DNA of 64,000 bases from Palsa-1248 sp963737835 (lineage in GTDB: Bacteria > Gemmatimonadota > Gemmatimonadetes > Gemmatimonadales > Gemmatimonadaceae). The stretch is taken from NCBI GenBank assembly GCA_963737835.1, contig CAVTUH010000001.1:3224001-3288000 (forward strand). The letters are read 5' to 3'. The translations under genes and the position numbers were made by a program. Below the pieces are notes generated by a model. That model was not told where the DNA came from, did not search any database, and saw nothing but the letters and a program-made list of their open reading frames with translations. Shown here piece by piece: positions 45,612 to 55,047 of this stretch (position 1 is the first letter of the stretch; every line of letters starts with the position of its first letter).

Positions 45612-47904
45612 TTACCTGCTGAGCTTCTCCGCACGCCACTCGGTGGGACCGCCAGAAAACAAGATCAGATCGCCAGAGCCGACCCGTGCCACCTTTACGC
45701 GAGTACTTGCCCAAGCCAGCGACCCGGTGGCAGTCGCCATCTGCGGCGCCAGAACGTGAACAGGGTTTGCCCCGCGGCCCGTGGCATAGCGGCCGTATTC
45801 CTCGTGTCCTTGACCCACCGGCATGGCAATGACGTCCGGTGCAATACCCGGTGACAGCACCGCTGGAGCGCGAACCCCTCCGTGTTGCGAAGATACTTCG
45901 ACCAAGTCGCCTTGCCGGATGGCCAGACGCGCCGCCGTTTGCGGATTGATGTCCACCCAGCTGCTCCAGATCGCGGTGGAAAGAACTTCCGGCAGCTCCT
46001 GCAGCCAGGGCAGGTTCGCGTGGGTGCCGTCCAGAAACTGTTGCGACACATAGGGAAGGAACTGAAACGGGTACTCCGTGACTGCCCCGTCCCACGTGGG
46101 GTCTTCGCTCTTGACTGGGGTGAAGGACGCAACGGGCGGCGATGATCTCGGTGGCGCAAGTCGATTGCTGCTCCACCAGCCTCCTTGCTCCTTCAGTTTT
46201 TCCCAGAACTCCTCATCTGTATCGGCCGCAATCGAGCCCACGGAATGCCGCAGAGGAGTGAACGTGGCCTGCAGCATTTCCTCGTAGCTTTTCCACGGAA
46301 GGGCGTTGCTCGCCTCGCCGCCCAGGTGGCGTGAGACATCGAGCAGCACATCAGGCAATGCTCGAGTTTCGTGCAGGGGGAGCATGGCCGGTGGCGCGAT
46401 GCTCAGTACAGCGTCGACGGTTCCGGATTCCGGAACATCATCCATCCACGATTCGAGGTAGGAGTGATCTGGCAAGATCAAATCGGCGAGGTTGCTGGTC
46501 TCGTCCAGGAAATTGCCGAAGCTCACGATGAACGGGACTTTGTCCAGCGCCTCCCGCACTCGCCAGCCGGTGGGTGCGGCAAAGACAGGATTCGCCCCAT
46601 TGACGAGGAGAACCTTGATCGTATCCGGCTCGCGCGCGGAAAGGACCTGCTCCGCAAAGGTGCGGACCGAAACCAACCTTGGCTCGGCCGGTTTGGCGGG
46701 TAGTCTCTTCGACTCAGCCAACGGCAGCCCCGGTGAGAAGACCACGCCACCAGGTGTTCCGACGCCGCCCAACAGCTCGTTGAGAGCATTCACAGCAAGG
46801 GCTGTGAACAATCCATTGGTCTGCGCGAGCGGCGCGCCACCCACAATGGCCAGGCCTGACCCAGCTGTCGCCATTTCCCGGGCCAGCCTCGTGATGATTT
46901 CCGGAGCAACCCCTGTTTTCCGTGCAACCACATCAGGGGAGTAATCCGGCAGGCCTTTGCTCCAGCCATCAATTCGGCTACCAGCCGTTCCTGCCGACTC
47001 GGCTTTTACGAGATGCTCGTTCACCATTACATGGGCAAACGCCAAGGCCAGATGGCCTTCTGTTCCCAGCCGCGCTGGAATCCACTCGTCTGCGTTGGCA
47101 CCGGTCTGCGACATACAGCACTCGACTTGCACGAACTTCCCTCGATTGCCAGGGCGACCCTGGCGCATCGCTCCGTAGCCGACGTTGTGTGCAACCGGCG
47201 AGTTCCACGTGCCAAGGAAGTCCGCACCGAAGCACACTACGTAATTCGACCGCGCAAGGTCGAAGGTGGGAAGCTGGCTGTGGCCGAAGCTCAATCGGTT
47301 CGCTTCACGCAGAACGGAATCATCGAACGGCTCAAACGAAACCATCTGCGCGCCATTGAAGCCAGAGAGAAACCGCTCGACCAACGTCCGGCGCTGTCCC
47401 ATGAGCGGGCGGGTCAGGAACCCCAAGGACTGGGGGGGCTGCTCGGAGGCGAGAGGACTGAGATGGGCGACGAGATTCTCGATTGCCTCGTCCCATCCGA
47501 TCCGGGCGAATTGGCCGGCGCCACGCTCTCCTGTGCGCTTCAAGGGCTGCTGGATCCGGTCCGGGTTGTAGGTTACTTGTAGTCCTGCCTGACCGCGAGC
47601 GCACAGCTTGCCGTGGTTTACGGGATGTTGCGGATTTCCCTCCAACTTCTTGGCCAGTCCCATTCTTGATGAGTCCGGATTGACCGTTCCGGACAACTTC
47701 CGCGTCCCCCTGCATGACCTTCACCTGCAAACCGCAGCCCGCAGAACACTGGTTGCACACGCCAGGTCGCCAGACGGCCACCCCCGGAACCAACGTTTCT
47801 TCCGGAATGAAATGGATCAACTGGGTTGCATGATCGCCGCAACCATCGATCGTGACGGCAGCGCCGCCAACGGCGGCTATTTTCAGGAAATCGCGGCGCC
47901 TCAT
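45612..47904 (-). pseudogene. actB1: Alternative complex III molybdopterin-oxidoreductase-like subunit ActB1, one-base frameshift
   Basis: From ATG 47904 the N-terminus has a TAT signal (RRRDFLKIAAVGGAA) and CNQCSAGCGLQVKVMQGDAE, the remnant cluster motif of this family. Near 47666 a +1 slip in an AA run moves the pattern to the next frame (MGLAKKLEGNPQHPVNHGKL, CARGQAGL), which then runs cleanly for about 680 residues to TGA 45612. Removing one base gives a 763-residue protein. ActB1 keeps the fold of molybdoenzymes but is not known to bind molybdopterin. Since the rest of the operon is intact, a sequence error is likely here. Confidence 0.85.
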
Positions 47905-47956
47905 CTCGTCAACGCTCCCGCGCCCGAATCGGCATAACAAGGGCCAGGCAGTGGGT

Positions 47957-48670
47957 CTAAAAGTGACACGTTATACATTCGATCGAGACTCCCTTCGCCA
48001 CGTGGCAATTCAGACAAAAGTTCATCGTGAGGTCCTTCGACCGAACAGCAACCGTCTGCTGTGCCACGTTGCCATGGCATTGCTCGCAGCCCAGTCCAGC
48101 GCGAATATGCGGCGAGTGCCAGAATCGGACGTGTCTATCGGGATAGAACCAGTAGACACGTTGCCAGGGAACGTCCTGCCCCTTCGCCGCGTATGCCGCA
48201 AGCTTCTTGATTTCCGGTTTTTGCGCCGCGATCACCTGATGACACACCATGCAGAAATTCGTGCTGGGGATCCCAGCGTCCGGCCCTTGGGTGACTCCCG
48301 TGTGACAGGTCGTGCACTGCAGGCCCTTCTGGAGGTGAATTCTGTGATTAAAGGCGATTGGCTGGACGGGCGTCGATTGCCATCCGAGGAATTCCCTGAC
48401 GGCGTCGTAGAATGACGCGTGGGCGGCGGTAAAAACGGAAGAACTTGTCGCCCGCACTGAATCAATCGGGATCTGGACGGAGGCTGTGTGGTGCAGAATT
48501 GTTGCTTCCCTGCTTTTTGCGATGTCGGCCCATAAAATTCCCGCCAACGTCACTAGCGCCGCGATCACAACGAGAATCACCGGCCAGCGGTAGCGGCGAA
48601 TGCGAGGGATTGAGCGCTCTTTGCCGCGGTCGCCAGTCCCGCTTGCTCCGTCAAATTGGTCGCCAGTCAT
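47957..48670 (-). CDS. actA: Alternative complex III pentaheme cytochrome c ActA
   Basis: From ATG 48670 (AGGACC upstream) the product is 237 residues. One membrane anchor (WPVILVVIAALVTLAGILWA) is followed by five CxxCH haem sites: CTTCH, CMVCH, CEQCH, CLNCH and CITCH. This matches ActA, the haem subunit that passes electrons from quinol to soluble cytochrome c. It heads the act operon, 52 bases before actB1. Confidence 0.92.
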   Translation of the reverse strand: MTGDQFDGASGTGDRGKERSIPRIRRYRWPVILVVIAALVTLAGILWADIAKSREATILHHTASVQIPIDSVRATSSSVFTAAHASFYDAVREFLGWQSTPVQPIAFNHRIHLQKGLQCTTCHTGVTQGPDAGIPSTNFCMVCHQVIAAQKPEIKKLAAYAAKGQDVPWQRVYWFYPDRHVRFWHSPHIRAGLGCEQCHGNVAQQTVAVRSKDLTMNFCLNCHVAKGVSIECITCHF

Positions 48671-49277
48671 TGCCGGTCCTGCAGCGACGCGCGGCTCCAG
48701 TGGCAAACCGAGTGCCGCGCGAAGTGAAGTCCATCTGAATGCAACACGGCGGCTACCGGTGCGACGTCCTGCTCCCGTATCACAATCGCCTCGGCTCGCC
48801 TGCAATCGCGGCCATCAGCTGCTTGATGCCAGCGGGGCCAGCGGCCGTCCCGCCGATGGCGTGGCGAGGGTGGCGGGACGGCCCGCGTCTGCTTCGATTG
48901 ACAGCCAGCCACGATCAGACCGAACAGCAGAGCGGAGAGGTACTCGGCACATGAAGCGCTGTTGAGATGGACTTAGTCCACTCCTGCCATACTGGGAACG
49001 CCACGACAGGGCCAATATAAGCCGGTACAGCTCCCGGGGTCGGGAAAATGCTTCAACGCAGGTGCGGGAAAAGCTGGCAGATGGCCAGACCAGGCGAGGC
49101 GGCCAAAGGGCGTCAGCTGGGGGAATGTTATCCCCCCAAGGTCGGCCGTAACCGTAACGCGGGATCACAAATTTGAGGGGAGCGCGGATTGCCGGTTGGG
49201 CCGTCGGGTCAAGCGTGTCGCAGCTCGGCGCGTCGCGGGCGTCGCTACCAGGCGAGGCCCTGCACGCGCCAGTCGCA
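48671..49277. other. Stretch upstream of actA without a recognised gene
   Basis: Frames up to about 120 codons on the minus strand are Arg/Ser/Pro-rich and unlike any family. The stretch should carry the promoter for the act operon, but no clear -35/-10 pair is seen. It ends at the stop of the monohaem cytochrome gene. Confidence 0.45.
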
Positions 49278-49694
49278 TTAGGGTTTCGCCTGGCCGTGGC
49301 TCACGGCCCACACGTACGCCGCCACTTGGCGCACCTGCTCGTCGCTGATCCCTCCGGGGTGCGACGCCATCGCCGTACCTTCCACTCCATTCGAGATCAC
49401 GCCAACGATTGCGGCGATGGTGCCTGCCTTAGCGTCCTTCCACTCATGAGGCCTGAGGAGTTGCGGACCGACCCCGCCTTCGAGGTTTGAGCCATGGCAA
49501 ATCAGGCATGTACCCTGGCCGTGGAAAATCGCGCGGCCAGCGTTGATCGCAGCTGGTGTCGCGAGCACGGAGTCTGGCCGCGCCGCGCCCTGCGCGCCCG
49601 CTCGGCTGGTCATGACCGCGCAAGCGGCGGCGCTCAACCCAACTGCAAAGAACACCGTGTGCATATTGCGGAGCTGCAACGTTCGATATCTCAT
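49278..49694 (-). CDS. Periplasmic monohaem cytochrome c
   Basis: From ATG 49694 the product is 138 residues with a signal peptide (FFAVGLSAAACAVMTSRAGA). The haem site is GRAIFHGQGTCLICHGSNLE, and a likely Met ligand lies in EGTAMASHPGG before the C-terminal helix ISDEQVRQVAAYVWAVSHG. It is a class I cytochrome c of the cbb3/ActE-like kind. Upstream of actA on the same strand, it is a plausible electron acceptor of the act complex. Confidence 0.85.
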   Translation of the reverse strand: MRYRTLQLRNMHTVFFAVGLSAAACAVMTSRAGAQGAARPDSVLATPAAINAGRAIFHGQGTCLICHGSNLEGGVGPQLLRPHEWKDAKAGTIAAIVGVISNGVEGTAMASHPGGISDEQVRQVAAYVWAVSHGQAKP

Positions 49695-49929
49695 GTGGCG
49701 ATCTCGGGAGACCAGCGGTTTCGCTCGCCCGCCCATCTTCTAGCCCTGGGCGCGCTCCGATTGTATTACGGGGCTATGCTGCCGTGTCAGCTTTTCCCGC
49801 ACGTCCGTTGAGGCATCTTCCCAGTTTCCGGACTTCTATCGACTGCGGTATATTCGCTTCGTCGTGGCGTTCCCGCCCATGCGGGAACGAACTAAAATGC
49901 AGCGCACCCTTCCATCACACTAGAGGTCC

Positions 49930-50778
49930 ATGCGCGAGCGGTTCCTCGTTCTCGTGTTCGCTCTGACCGTAGCCGGATGTCAGTCGAAGCAAAAGCCCGT
50001 GGCGGCCGCGCCACCGGCGCCGGCGTCGGTGACGATCCATGCGCGAGACTACGCATTCGACGCCCCAGACACGATTCCGGCCGGCGTTACCACTTTCCAT
50101 CTGATAAACGATGGGCCAGGCTTGCATCATGCGCTCTTGGTGCGCCTGGACAGCGGCAAGACGGTCGCTGATCTCATCGCGTCGCTCAAGAAGACCCCCG
50201 ACGCGATGCCACCGTGGGCGAGGTACATCGGCGGTCCCAACGCGCCCGATTCCGGCAAGGAGTCGGTCGCGACGCTCGACCTCGTGCCAGGCAACTACGC
50301 GATCCTCTGCATCCTCACCATGCCCGGGGGCGTGCCGCACTACCTGAGAGGCATGTATCGCGCGCTGACCGTGATGCCGGCACCAGCCACGACCGCCGGG
50401 ACGCTCAAGGCCGTCGAACCGGTCGCCGACAACGCGATCCAGCTCAGCGACTTCATATTCGCGCTCGCCTATCCGATCACGCCGGGGACCCACACCTTCC
50501 AGGTCGTGACCGCGCCCGGCCAGCCGCACGAGGTGCTCGTCGTGCAGCTCGACAGTGGCAAGACGGCACAGGATTACGTCAAGTGGACGCAGACAATGAA
50601 GGGCCCGGCGCCTGCACACGCCATCGGCGGGACGACCGCCGCTGCGATGGGCGTCGTGCAAACCTTTACGGCGACGTTCGTGCCCGGCAACTACCTGCTG
50701 ATCTGCCTCGTGCCGGACGTGAAAACCGGGAAGCCGCACTTCATGGAAGGGATGATGCAGACGGTCACGGTCCGGTGA
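49930..50778 (+). CDS. Lipoprotein with two cupredoxin-like domains
   Basis: The 282-residue protein has a lipobox VAGC at Cys17. Two similar halves follow: ITFHLINDGPGLHHALLVRL-like text with LDLVPGNYAILCILTMPGG (first) and HTFQVVTAPGQPHEVLVVQL with FVPGNYLLICLVPDVKTGKP then HFMEGM (second). The C...H/M pattern at the end of each half and the upstream His suggest type 1 copper sites, more complete in the second half. It could shuttle electrons outside the cytoplasmic membrane near the act complex, which is divergent. Copper binding is inferred. Confidence 0.75.
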   Translation: MRERFLVLVFALTVAGCQSKQKPVAAAPPAPASVTIHARDYAFDAPDTIPAGVTTFHLINDGPGLHHALLVRLDSGKTVADLIASLKKTPDAMPPWARYIGGPNAPDSGKESVATLDLVPGNYAILCILTMPGGVPHYLRGMYRALTVMPAPATTAGTLKAVEPVADNAIQLSDFIFALAYPITPGTHTFQVVTAPGQPHEVLVVQLDSGKTAQDYVKWTQTMKGPAPAHAIGGTTAAAMGVVQTFTATFVPGNYLLICLVPDVKTGKPHFMEGMMQTVTVR

Positions 50779-50865
50779 GCACACGGCCAACGCGCCGCGT
50801 GGGGAAAAGTGTCTGACCACGAATCGTTGCCCATCTCGTTGTACCGGCCGAAGTGCCCAATCCGT

Positions 50866-51034
50866 GGGGACAGTTCGGGGGACAATTCAACCCGGCATCT
50901 TGCCGTTTCTCGCGGTGCGCAATCAGGCGGATGGCGGCACCGTCAGAGGGAACAGCGGCAAGTTGCCGCCGGTTAGCACCCTACCCGGATGCCTGATAAG
51001 CGTGAGGTCGGTAGTTCAACGCTACCCAGGCCCA
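50866..51034 (+). repeat. Module copy E: conserved flank and tRNA-Ile 3'-half fragment
   Basis: The flank (50866-50989) matches the IS-split repeat at 37675-37775 plus 40520-40541, including CGGCAAGTTGCCG and GCACCCTAC. It leads into the tRNA-Ile fragment at 50990-51034, which has one change in the T-arm (CAACGCTACC). This shows what copy D looked like before the IS insertion. Confidence 0.8.
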
Positions 51035-51140
51035 TTTTTGGCCGCGGAGCGGCCAAAAATAGAGAGGAGCGAACCAGAAAGGAGAAAGGAGACGAAGAGC
51101 CTGGGCGGTCTGATGGCTTGTGCGCCACGAGGCCGCGCTC
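51035..51140 (+). repeat. Structured module E, right part lost
   Basis: TTTTTGGCCGC-GGA-GCGGCCAAAAA is a perfect hairpin. GAGGAGCG and AGAAAGGAGAAAGGAGA follow as in copy A, and the loop reaches GGCCGCGCTCC. The distal pyrimidine arm is replaced by a thioesterase-gene fragment from base 51141. Confidence 0.65.
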
Positions 51141-51281
51141 CCCTTTGTGCACGGCGGCATCGTCGGCACAATTGCTGATTCGGCCGCCGGCTACGCGGCG
51201 ATGACAGTGGTGCTACCGAATGCCTCGGTACTGACCGTCGAATACAAAATGAACCTCGTTGCGCCGGGGCCACGCCGTTGA
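51141..51281 (+). pseudogene. Fragment of a PaaI-type hotdog thioesterase
   Basis: PFVHGGIVGTIADSAAGYAA followed by LTVEYKMNLVAP is the central hotdog helix and strand of PaaI-like thioesterases (HGGxxxxLxDxAxGxAA). The N-terminal part and the C-terminal strand are missing. It starts exactly where module E breaks off, marking a rearrangement point. Confidence 0.65.
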
Positions 51282-51313
51282 CAGGAGCTCTCGCGAGCAC
51301 GAATGTCTTCCGG

Positions 51314-52255
51314 ATGACTCGGCTATTCGGGCTCGCGCGCCCCAACACGCTCGCGGTGGCGTGCATTCTGGCGAGCGCGTGCGCGTTGCCGTGCGCAATC
51401 GCGCAGACGCCGGGGACGACCATGCCGAATGCGATTGTCCGAGATCCGCCGCGTGACAGTGCGCACCCGATGCACAACGAGGCGGTCTGGATCCCGAGCG
51501 GAGACGTGCAACTCAATGGCGTGATGCTCGCTGCGGCCGGTGTCGGGCCGCATCCGACAGTCCTCAATCTCCACGGGCTCCCCGGCAACGAAGAGAACCT
51601 CGATCTGGCGCAGGTGCTCCGCCGGGCCGGCTACAACGTGCTGTCGTTTCACTACCGGGGATCCTGGGGGAGTCCCGGCGCTTTTACGCTCGCGCGGGGT
51701 GTGGCCAATGGGGTCGCGGCGCTGGCCTTTCTCCGAGATCCGACCGTCGGCGCGAGGTTTCGCATCGATACGACTCGCCTCATTGTCCTGGGACACAGCT
51801 ACGGCGGATTCGTGGCGGTTCGGGTGGCGGCGACACATCCACACCTCGCGGGACTCGTCCTTCTGGCGCCGTGGAATCCGGCGCCGGACGTGCCGATGTT
51901 CATGGTAGCGCCCGACAAACTACCGGCCGCGGCACACGCCGCGTTCGATGACGTCGACGGCCGACTGGGCGGGTACACGGACGTGGATCTCGCCAAAGAG
52001 ATTGTCGCGCCGGGATATGACTGGCATCTGGAGAGCAGCGCGGCTGCGCTGCGACACGTGCCGATCCTCGTCGTGACCGCGACGCATGACACGCCTGACG
52101 ATCAGGGCGCAGAGCTCATGGACGCGCTAACGCAGGTCCGCGCACCGGACGTCACACGCCGGTCACTCGACACTGACCACCCCTTTTCCGATCACCGGAT
52201 TGCGCTCGAAACCACGATCCTTCAGTGGTTCGCGAACAGGGTGAGCGCGCGGTAG
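51314..52255 (+). CDS. Exported alpha/beta hydrolase (dienelactone-hydrolase/prolyl-oligopeptidase type)
   Basis: From ATG 51314 the product is 313 residues with a signal peptide (CILASACALPCAIAQ). The oxyanion stretch LNLHGLPGNEENLDLAQVLR is followed by the nucleophile elbow LIVLGHSYGGFVAVRVAA, then the Asp loop VPILVVTATHDTPDDQG and the His in DTDHPFSDHRIALE. All three catalytic residues are present. A TTG at 51278 after the thioesterase relic is an alternative start. The substrate is unknown. Confidence 0.82.
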   Translation: MTRLFGLARPNTLAVACILASACALPCAIAQTPGTTMPNAIVRDPPRDSAHPMHNEAVWIPSGDVQLNGVMLAAAGVGPHPTVLNLHGLPGNEENLDLAQVLRRAGYNVLSFHYRGSWGSPGAFTLARGVANGVAALAFLRDPTVGARFRIDTTRLIVLGHSYGGFVAVRVAATHPHLAGLVLLAPWNPAPDVPMFMVAPDKLPAAAHAAFDDVDGRLGGYTDVDLAKEIVAPGYDWHLESSAAALRHVPILVVTATHDTPDDQGAELMDALTQVRAPDVTRRSLDTDHPFSDHRIALETTILQWFANRVSAR

Positions 52256-52276
52256 TCCTTAAAGGTCGTGAAACAC

Positions 52277-52304
52277 GAAGCCACTGTCGAATGACAGTGG
52301 CTTC
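52277..52304 (+). terminator. Hairpin after the alpha/beta hydrolase gene
   Basis: GAAGCCACTGTC and GACAGTGGCTTC form a perfect 12-pair stem with loop GAAT, 22 bases after the stop. No T-run follows, so it may be a weak or bidirectional terminator or an mRNA-stabilising stem. Confidence 0.55.
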
Positions 52305-52496
52305 GTCCCCGAACCGTGCAAGGCGTGTAATTTCGCGGCCGACGAGGTTTTCGCGATCCACAGTGGGTTGCTGCTGTTGGCATCTGCTCCTGTAGTTTGA
52401 GAACCGGAAGTAGCACAACGGTGGCGGCTTAACGTGCGCCGCCGCCAGGTGCCTTCGCGGGATCTACCGCTCCGTACACTCAAGAGGAAACGTCGC

Positions 52497-54461
52497 ATGA
52501 AGAACATGGGTCGCAGCATGCTGTTCGGCGTCGGCGCCCTGTTGTCGGCCTCGCTGGCCTCGGCGCAACAGACGCGCGGGACGATCGCCTTCACGGTGAC
52601 AATGCCGGATGCGGCCTCGCAGGTCTATCACGTCGTCATGCAGTGCGACAGCCTGACGGGACCGTCGATCGATTTCAAGCTGCCGGTGTGGTCGCCGGGC
52701 TATTACGGCATCATGGATTTCGCGCGCAACGTGAAAGACTTCAAAGCCGTGGATGGCGCGGGGCATGATCTTGGGTGGGACCTCGTATCGGTCGACGACA
52801 AGGTCTCGCCCAACGACTGGCGCGTGCGGACGGCCAATGCCCCGAGGGTGACGCTGACGTACGACGTACTGGCCACCACGTCGTTCGTGGCCAGCCCCTA
52901 TCTCGACGCCTCGCACGGCTTCCTGATCGGCACCGGGGTCTTCATGTATCCCGCGGACCTCATCAATCATCGCGTGACGGTGGACATCGAGCCGCCGGCG
53001 GGGTGGCGAGACGTGGCCACCGGTCTCGATCCTGCCTCGCCAGGCGCGCGCCACGTCTACGAGGCGCCCAATTACGACGCGCTGTACGACAGTCCAATTC
53101 TCATCGGCAATCTGGATTCACTGCCGGCCTTCGAGGTGGGTGGTGTGCGCCACGAGTTCGTCGCCTACAACATGGACGCACAGGCCTTCGACGGCGCCGA
53201 GTTCATGAACCAGCTGAAGTCCATCGTGCAGGTCGCCACGCAGATGATGGGCGATATCCCATACTCCCACTATGTATTCCTGGGCTACGGCGCCGGCGGC
53301 GGTGGCGTCGAGCACCTGAACTCTGCGGCCGTTCCCTTCCATGCGAACCCCGCATACGACACCCCGGGACCGGTGCGCAATCGCGAGCTTGGCTTCCTGG
53401 CGCACGAGTACTTCCACACGTACAACGTGAAGCGCATCCGCCCCATCGCGCTCGGGCCCTTCGACTACGACCGGGAAAACCGCACGCACATGCTCTGGGT
53501 CTCGGAGGGCTTCACGGTCTATTACGAGTACATGCTGGTGGCGCGTGCCGGGCTCATGACGCTGGATGATCTGTTGGGCAGCTTCACGAAAGACATGAAG
53601 ACGGTGGAAGACGGCACCGGCCATCTCTATGAGTCGCCCACCATGGACAGTTGGAACACTTGGACACAGTACAGTTTTGCTAGACGGGGGCAGGGAGGCG
53701 CCGGCGGCAGCGGAGCCGCTGGCGCGCGCGCCCGTGCTGGGACGCCTGGTGGCCCCGCGCAATCCGGCATCCCACCGACTGGTCCGATCTCCAAGACGGT
53801 CTCCTACTACAACACTGGGCCGTTGCTGGGTCTCGTCCTCGACTTCGCAATCCGCCACGACACGAAGAACCAGAAGTCGCTCGACAACGTGATGCGCAAT
53901 CTCTACCAGAAGTACTACAAGCAGCTGAAGCGTGGCTGGACTGACGAGGAATTCCAGAAGGCATGCGAGGCCGTGGCCGGCGCGCCGCTGGGCGACGTCT
54001 TCCGGTACGCCAACACGACCAAGGAGATCGATTATCCCAAGTATCTCGCCTACGCTGGACTGCGACTCGATCCGCCGGTCGAGACGAACGATCCCTTCCT
54101 CGGCGCGATCGACGAGGACGTGGAGGGCAAGGTGGGGATCACGGCGGTCATGGAGAAGTCGCCCGCCGAGCACGCCGGCCTCCGTGTGGGAGACGTAGTC
54201 GAATCGATCGATGGCGCCACGACCCCGGGCACGACGCTGCGCGCCTATATCGTGACCAGGAAGCCCGGCGATGTGGTCAAGGTCGGGATCTCCCGGGATG
54301 GCCACGACCGGACGATCGACGTGATGCTGGCGCACCGCATGGACGAGACCTACCACATCACGCCGATCGACCACCCCAACCCGCTGCAGGCCGAGATCCT
54401 CGAATCGTGGCAGGGCAACACGGCCAAGTCACCCGCCGACGTCCAATCCCGCAGCCGGTGA
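52497..54461 (+). CDS. M61-family glycyl aminopeptidase-like protein with PDZ domain
   Basis: From ATG 52497 (AGAGGAAAC upstream) the product is 654 residues with a signal peptide ending SLASAQQ. The M61 pattern is complete: GGVEHLNSAAVPF, the zinc site LAHEYFHTYNVKRIRP and the distal Glu in LWVSEGFTVYYEYM. A Gly/Ala-rich insertion near residue 405 is unusual. A C-terminal PDZ domain (about 540-620, VMEKSPAEHAGLRVGDVVES) follows. It should hydrolyse peptides in the periplasm. Confidence 0.9.
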   Translation: MKNMGRSMLFGVGALLSASLASAQQTRGTIAFTVTMPDAASQVYHVVMQCDSLTGPSIDFKLPVWSPGYYGIMDFARNVKDFKAVDGAGHDLGWDLVSVDDKVSPNDWRVRTANAPRVTLTYDVLATTSFVASPYLDASHGFLIGTGVFMYPADLINHRVTVDIEPPAGWRDVATGLDPASPGARHVYEAPNYDALYDSPILIGNLDSLPAFEVGGVRHEFVAYNMDAQAFDGAEFMNQLKSIVQVATQMMGDIPYSHYVFLGYGAGGGGVEHLNSAAVPFHANPAYDTPGPVRNRELGFLAHEYFHTYNVKRIRPIALGPFDYDRENRTHMLWVSEGFTVYYEYMLVARAGLMTLDDLLGSFTKDMKTVEDGTGHLYESPTMDSWNTWTQYSFARRGQGGAGGSGAAGARARAGTPGGPAQSGIPPTGPISKTVSYYNTGPLLGLVLDFAIRHDTKNQKSLDNVMRNLYQKYYKQLKRGWTDEEFQKACEAVAGAPLGDVFRYANTTKEIDYPKYLAYAGLRLDPPVETNDPFLGAIDEDVEGKVGITAVMEKSPAEHAGLRVGDVVESIDGATTPGTTLRAYIVTRKPGDVVKVGISRDGHDRTIDVMLAHRMDETYHITPIDHPNPLQAEILESWQGNTAKSPADVQSRSR

Positions 54462-55047
54462 CGGCAATGGGATGCTCGTCGTGCTCACTAGTGGCTTCCT
54501 TGTGGGTGGCGAAACCCCAATCCGCGTCGGCGCTGAGCGTCTTCCGCTGCGCCAGCGCAGCGCGCTGGGTGGAACGCGTGCCATCCAGCCGCTGGTCCCG
54601 AAGGGCCGCCGACTTGCCGCCCCTTCGACCCACTCGTATGATCTCCCCCGGTCGCGGGGGTGCAGTCGTCGTGAGCTCGTAAGCGTTCCTCCCTCGAGGA
54701 TGGTGCGATGCGGCGTTTCGAGGCCCGGCTCGCGCGGGTGGCCCTGGAGTCTGCCCGACGACATGCCGGGCTGCTCCCGGTTGTCGCTGTCGCCGTCGTT
54801 TTGCAGCCGCCGGTGCCAACAATCCGGCCAATGAACTCGTTGATGCTGACCCTGACGCACCACGAGGAGCGTGGCGACTACGACGATGTGGTTCAGGTCG
54901 GCGGCGTGGACCCGGCGAGCTATTACTTGCTCTTCAGCGCCAAGGACGCGCGCAACCGCCCTCAGCGTCAAGCAGTGGACTCGAGCTACGAGCTGCTACG
55001 GGCTACCGGCTAACGGCTAACGTGTAATCAAGCACAAGGAGCGTTGC
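54462..55047 (+). other. Low-confidence stretch with one possible small or partial gene
   Basis: A plus-strand frame at 54708-55013 (101 codons, GAGGATGG upstream of ATG) ends with LMLTLTHHEERGDYDDVVQV and GGVDPASYYLLFSAKDARNR. These are protein-like and vaguely recall the N-terminal domain of exported OmpA-associated proteins. The first 40 codons are not convincing. It may be a gene relic. Nothing else is supported here. Confidence 0.3.
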
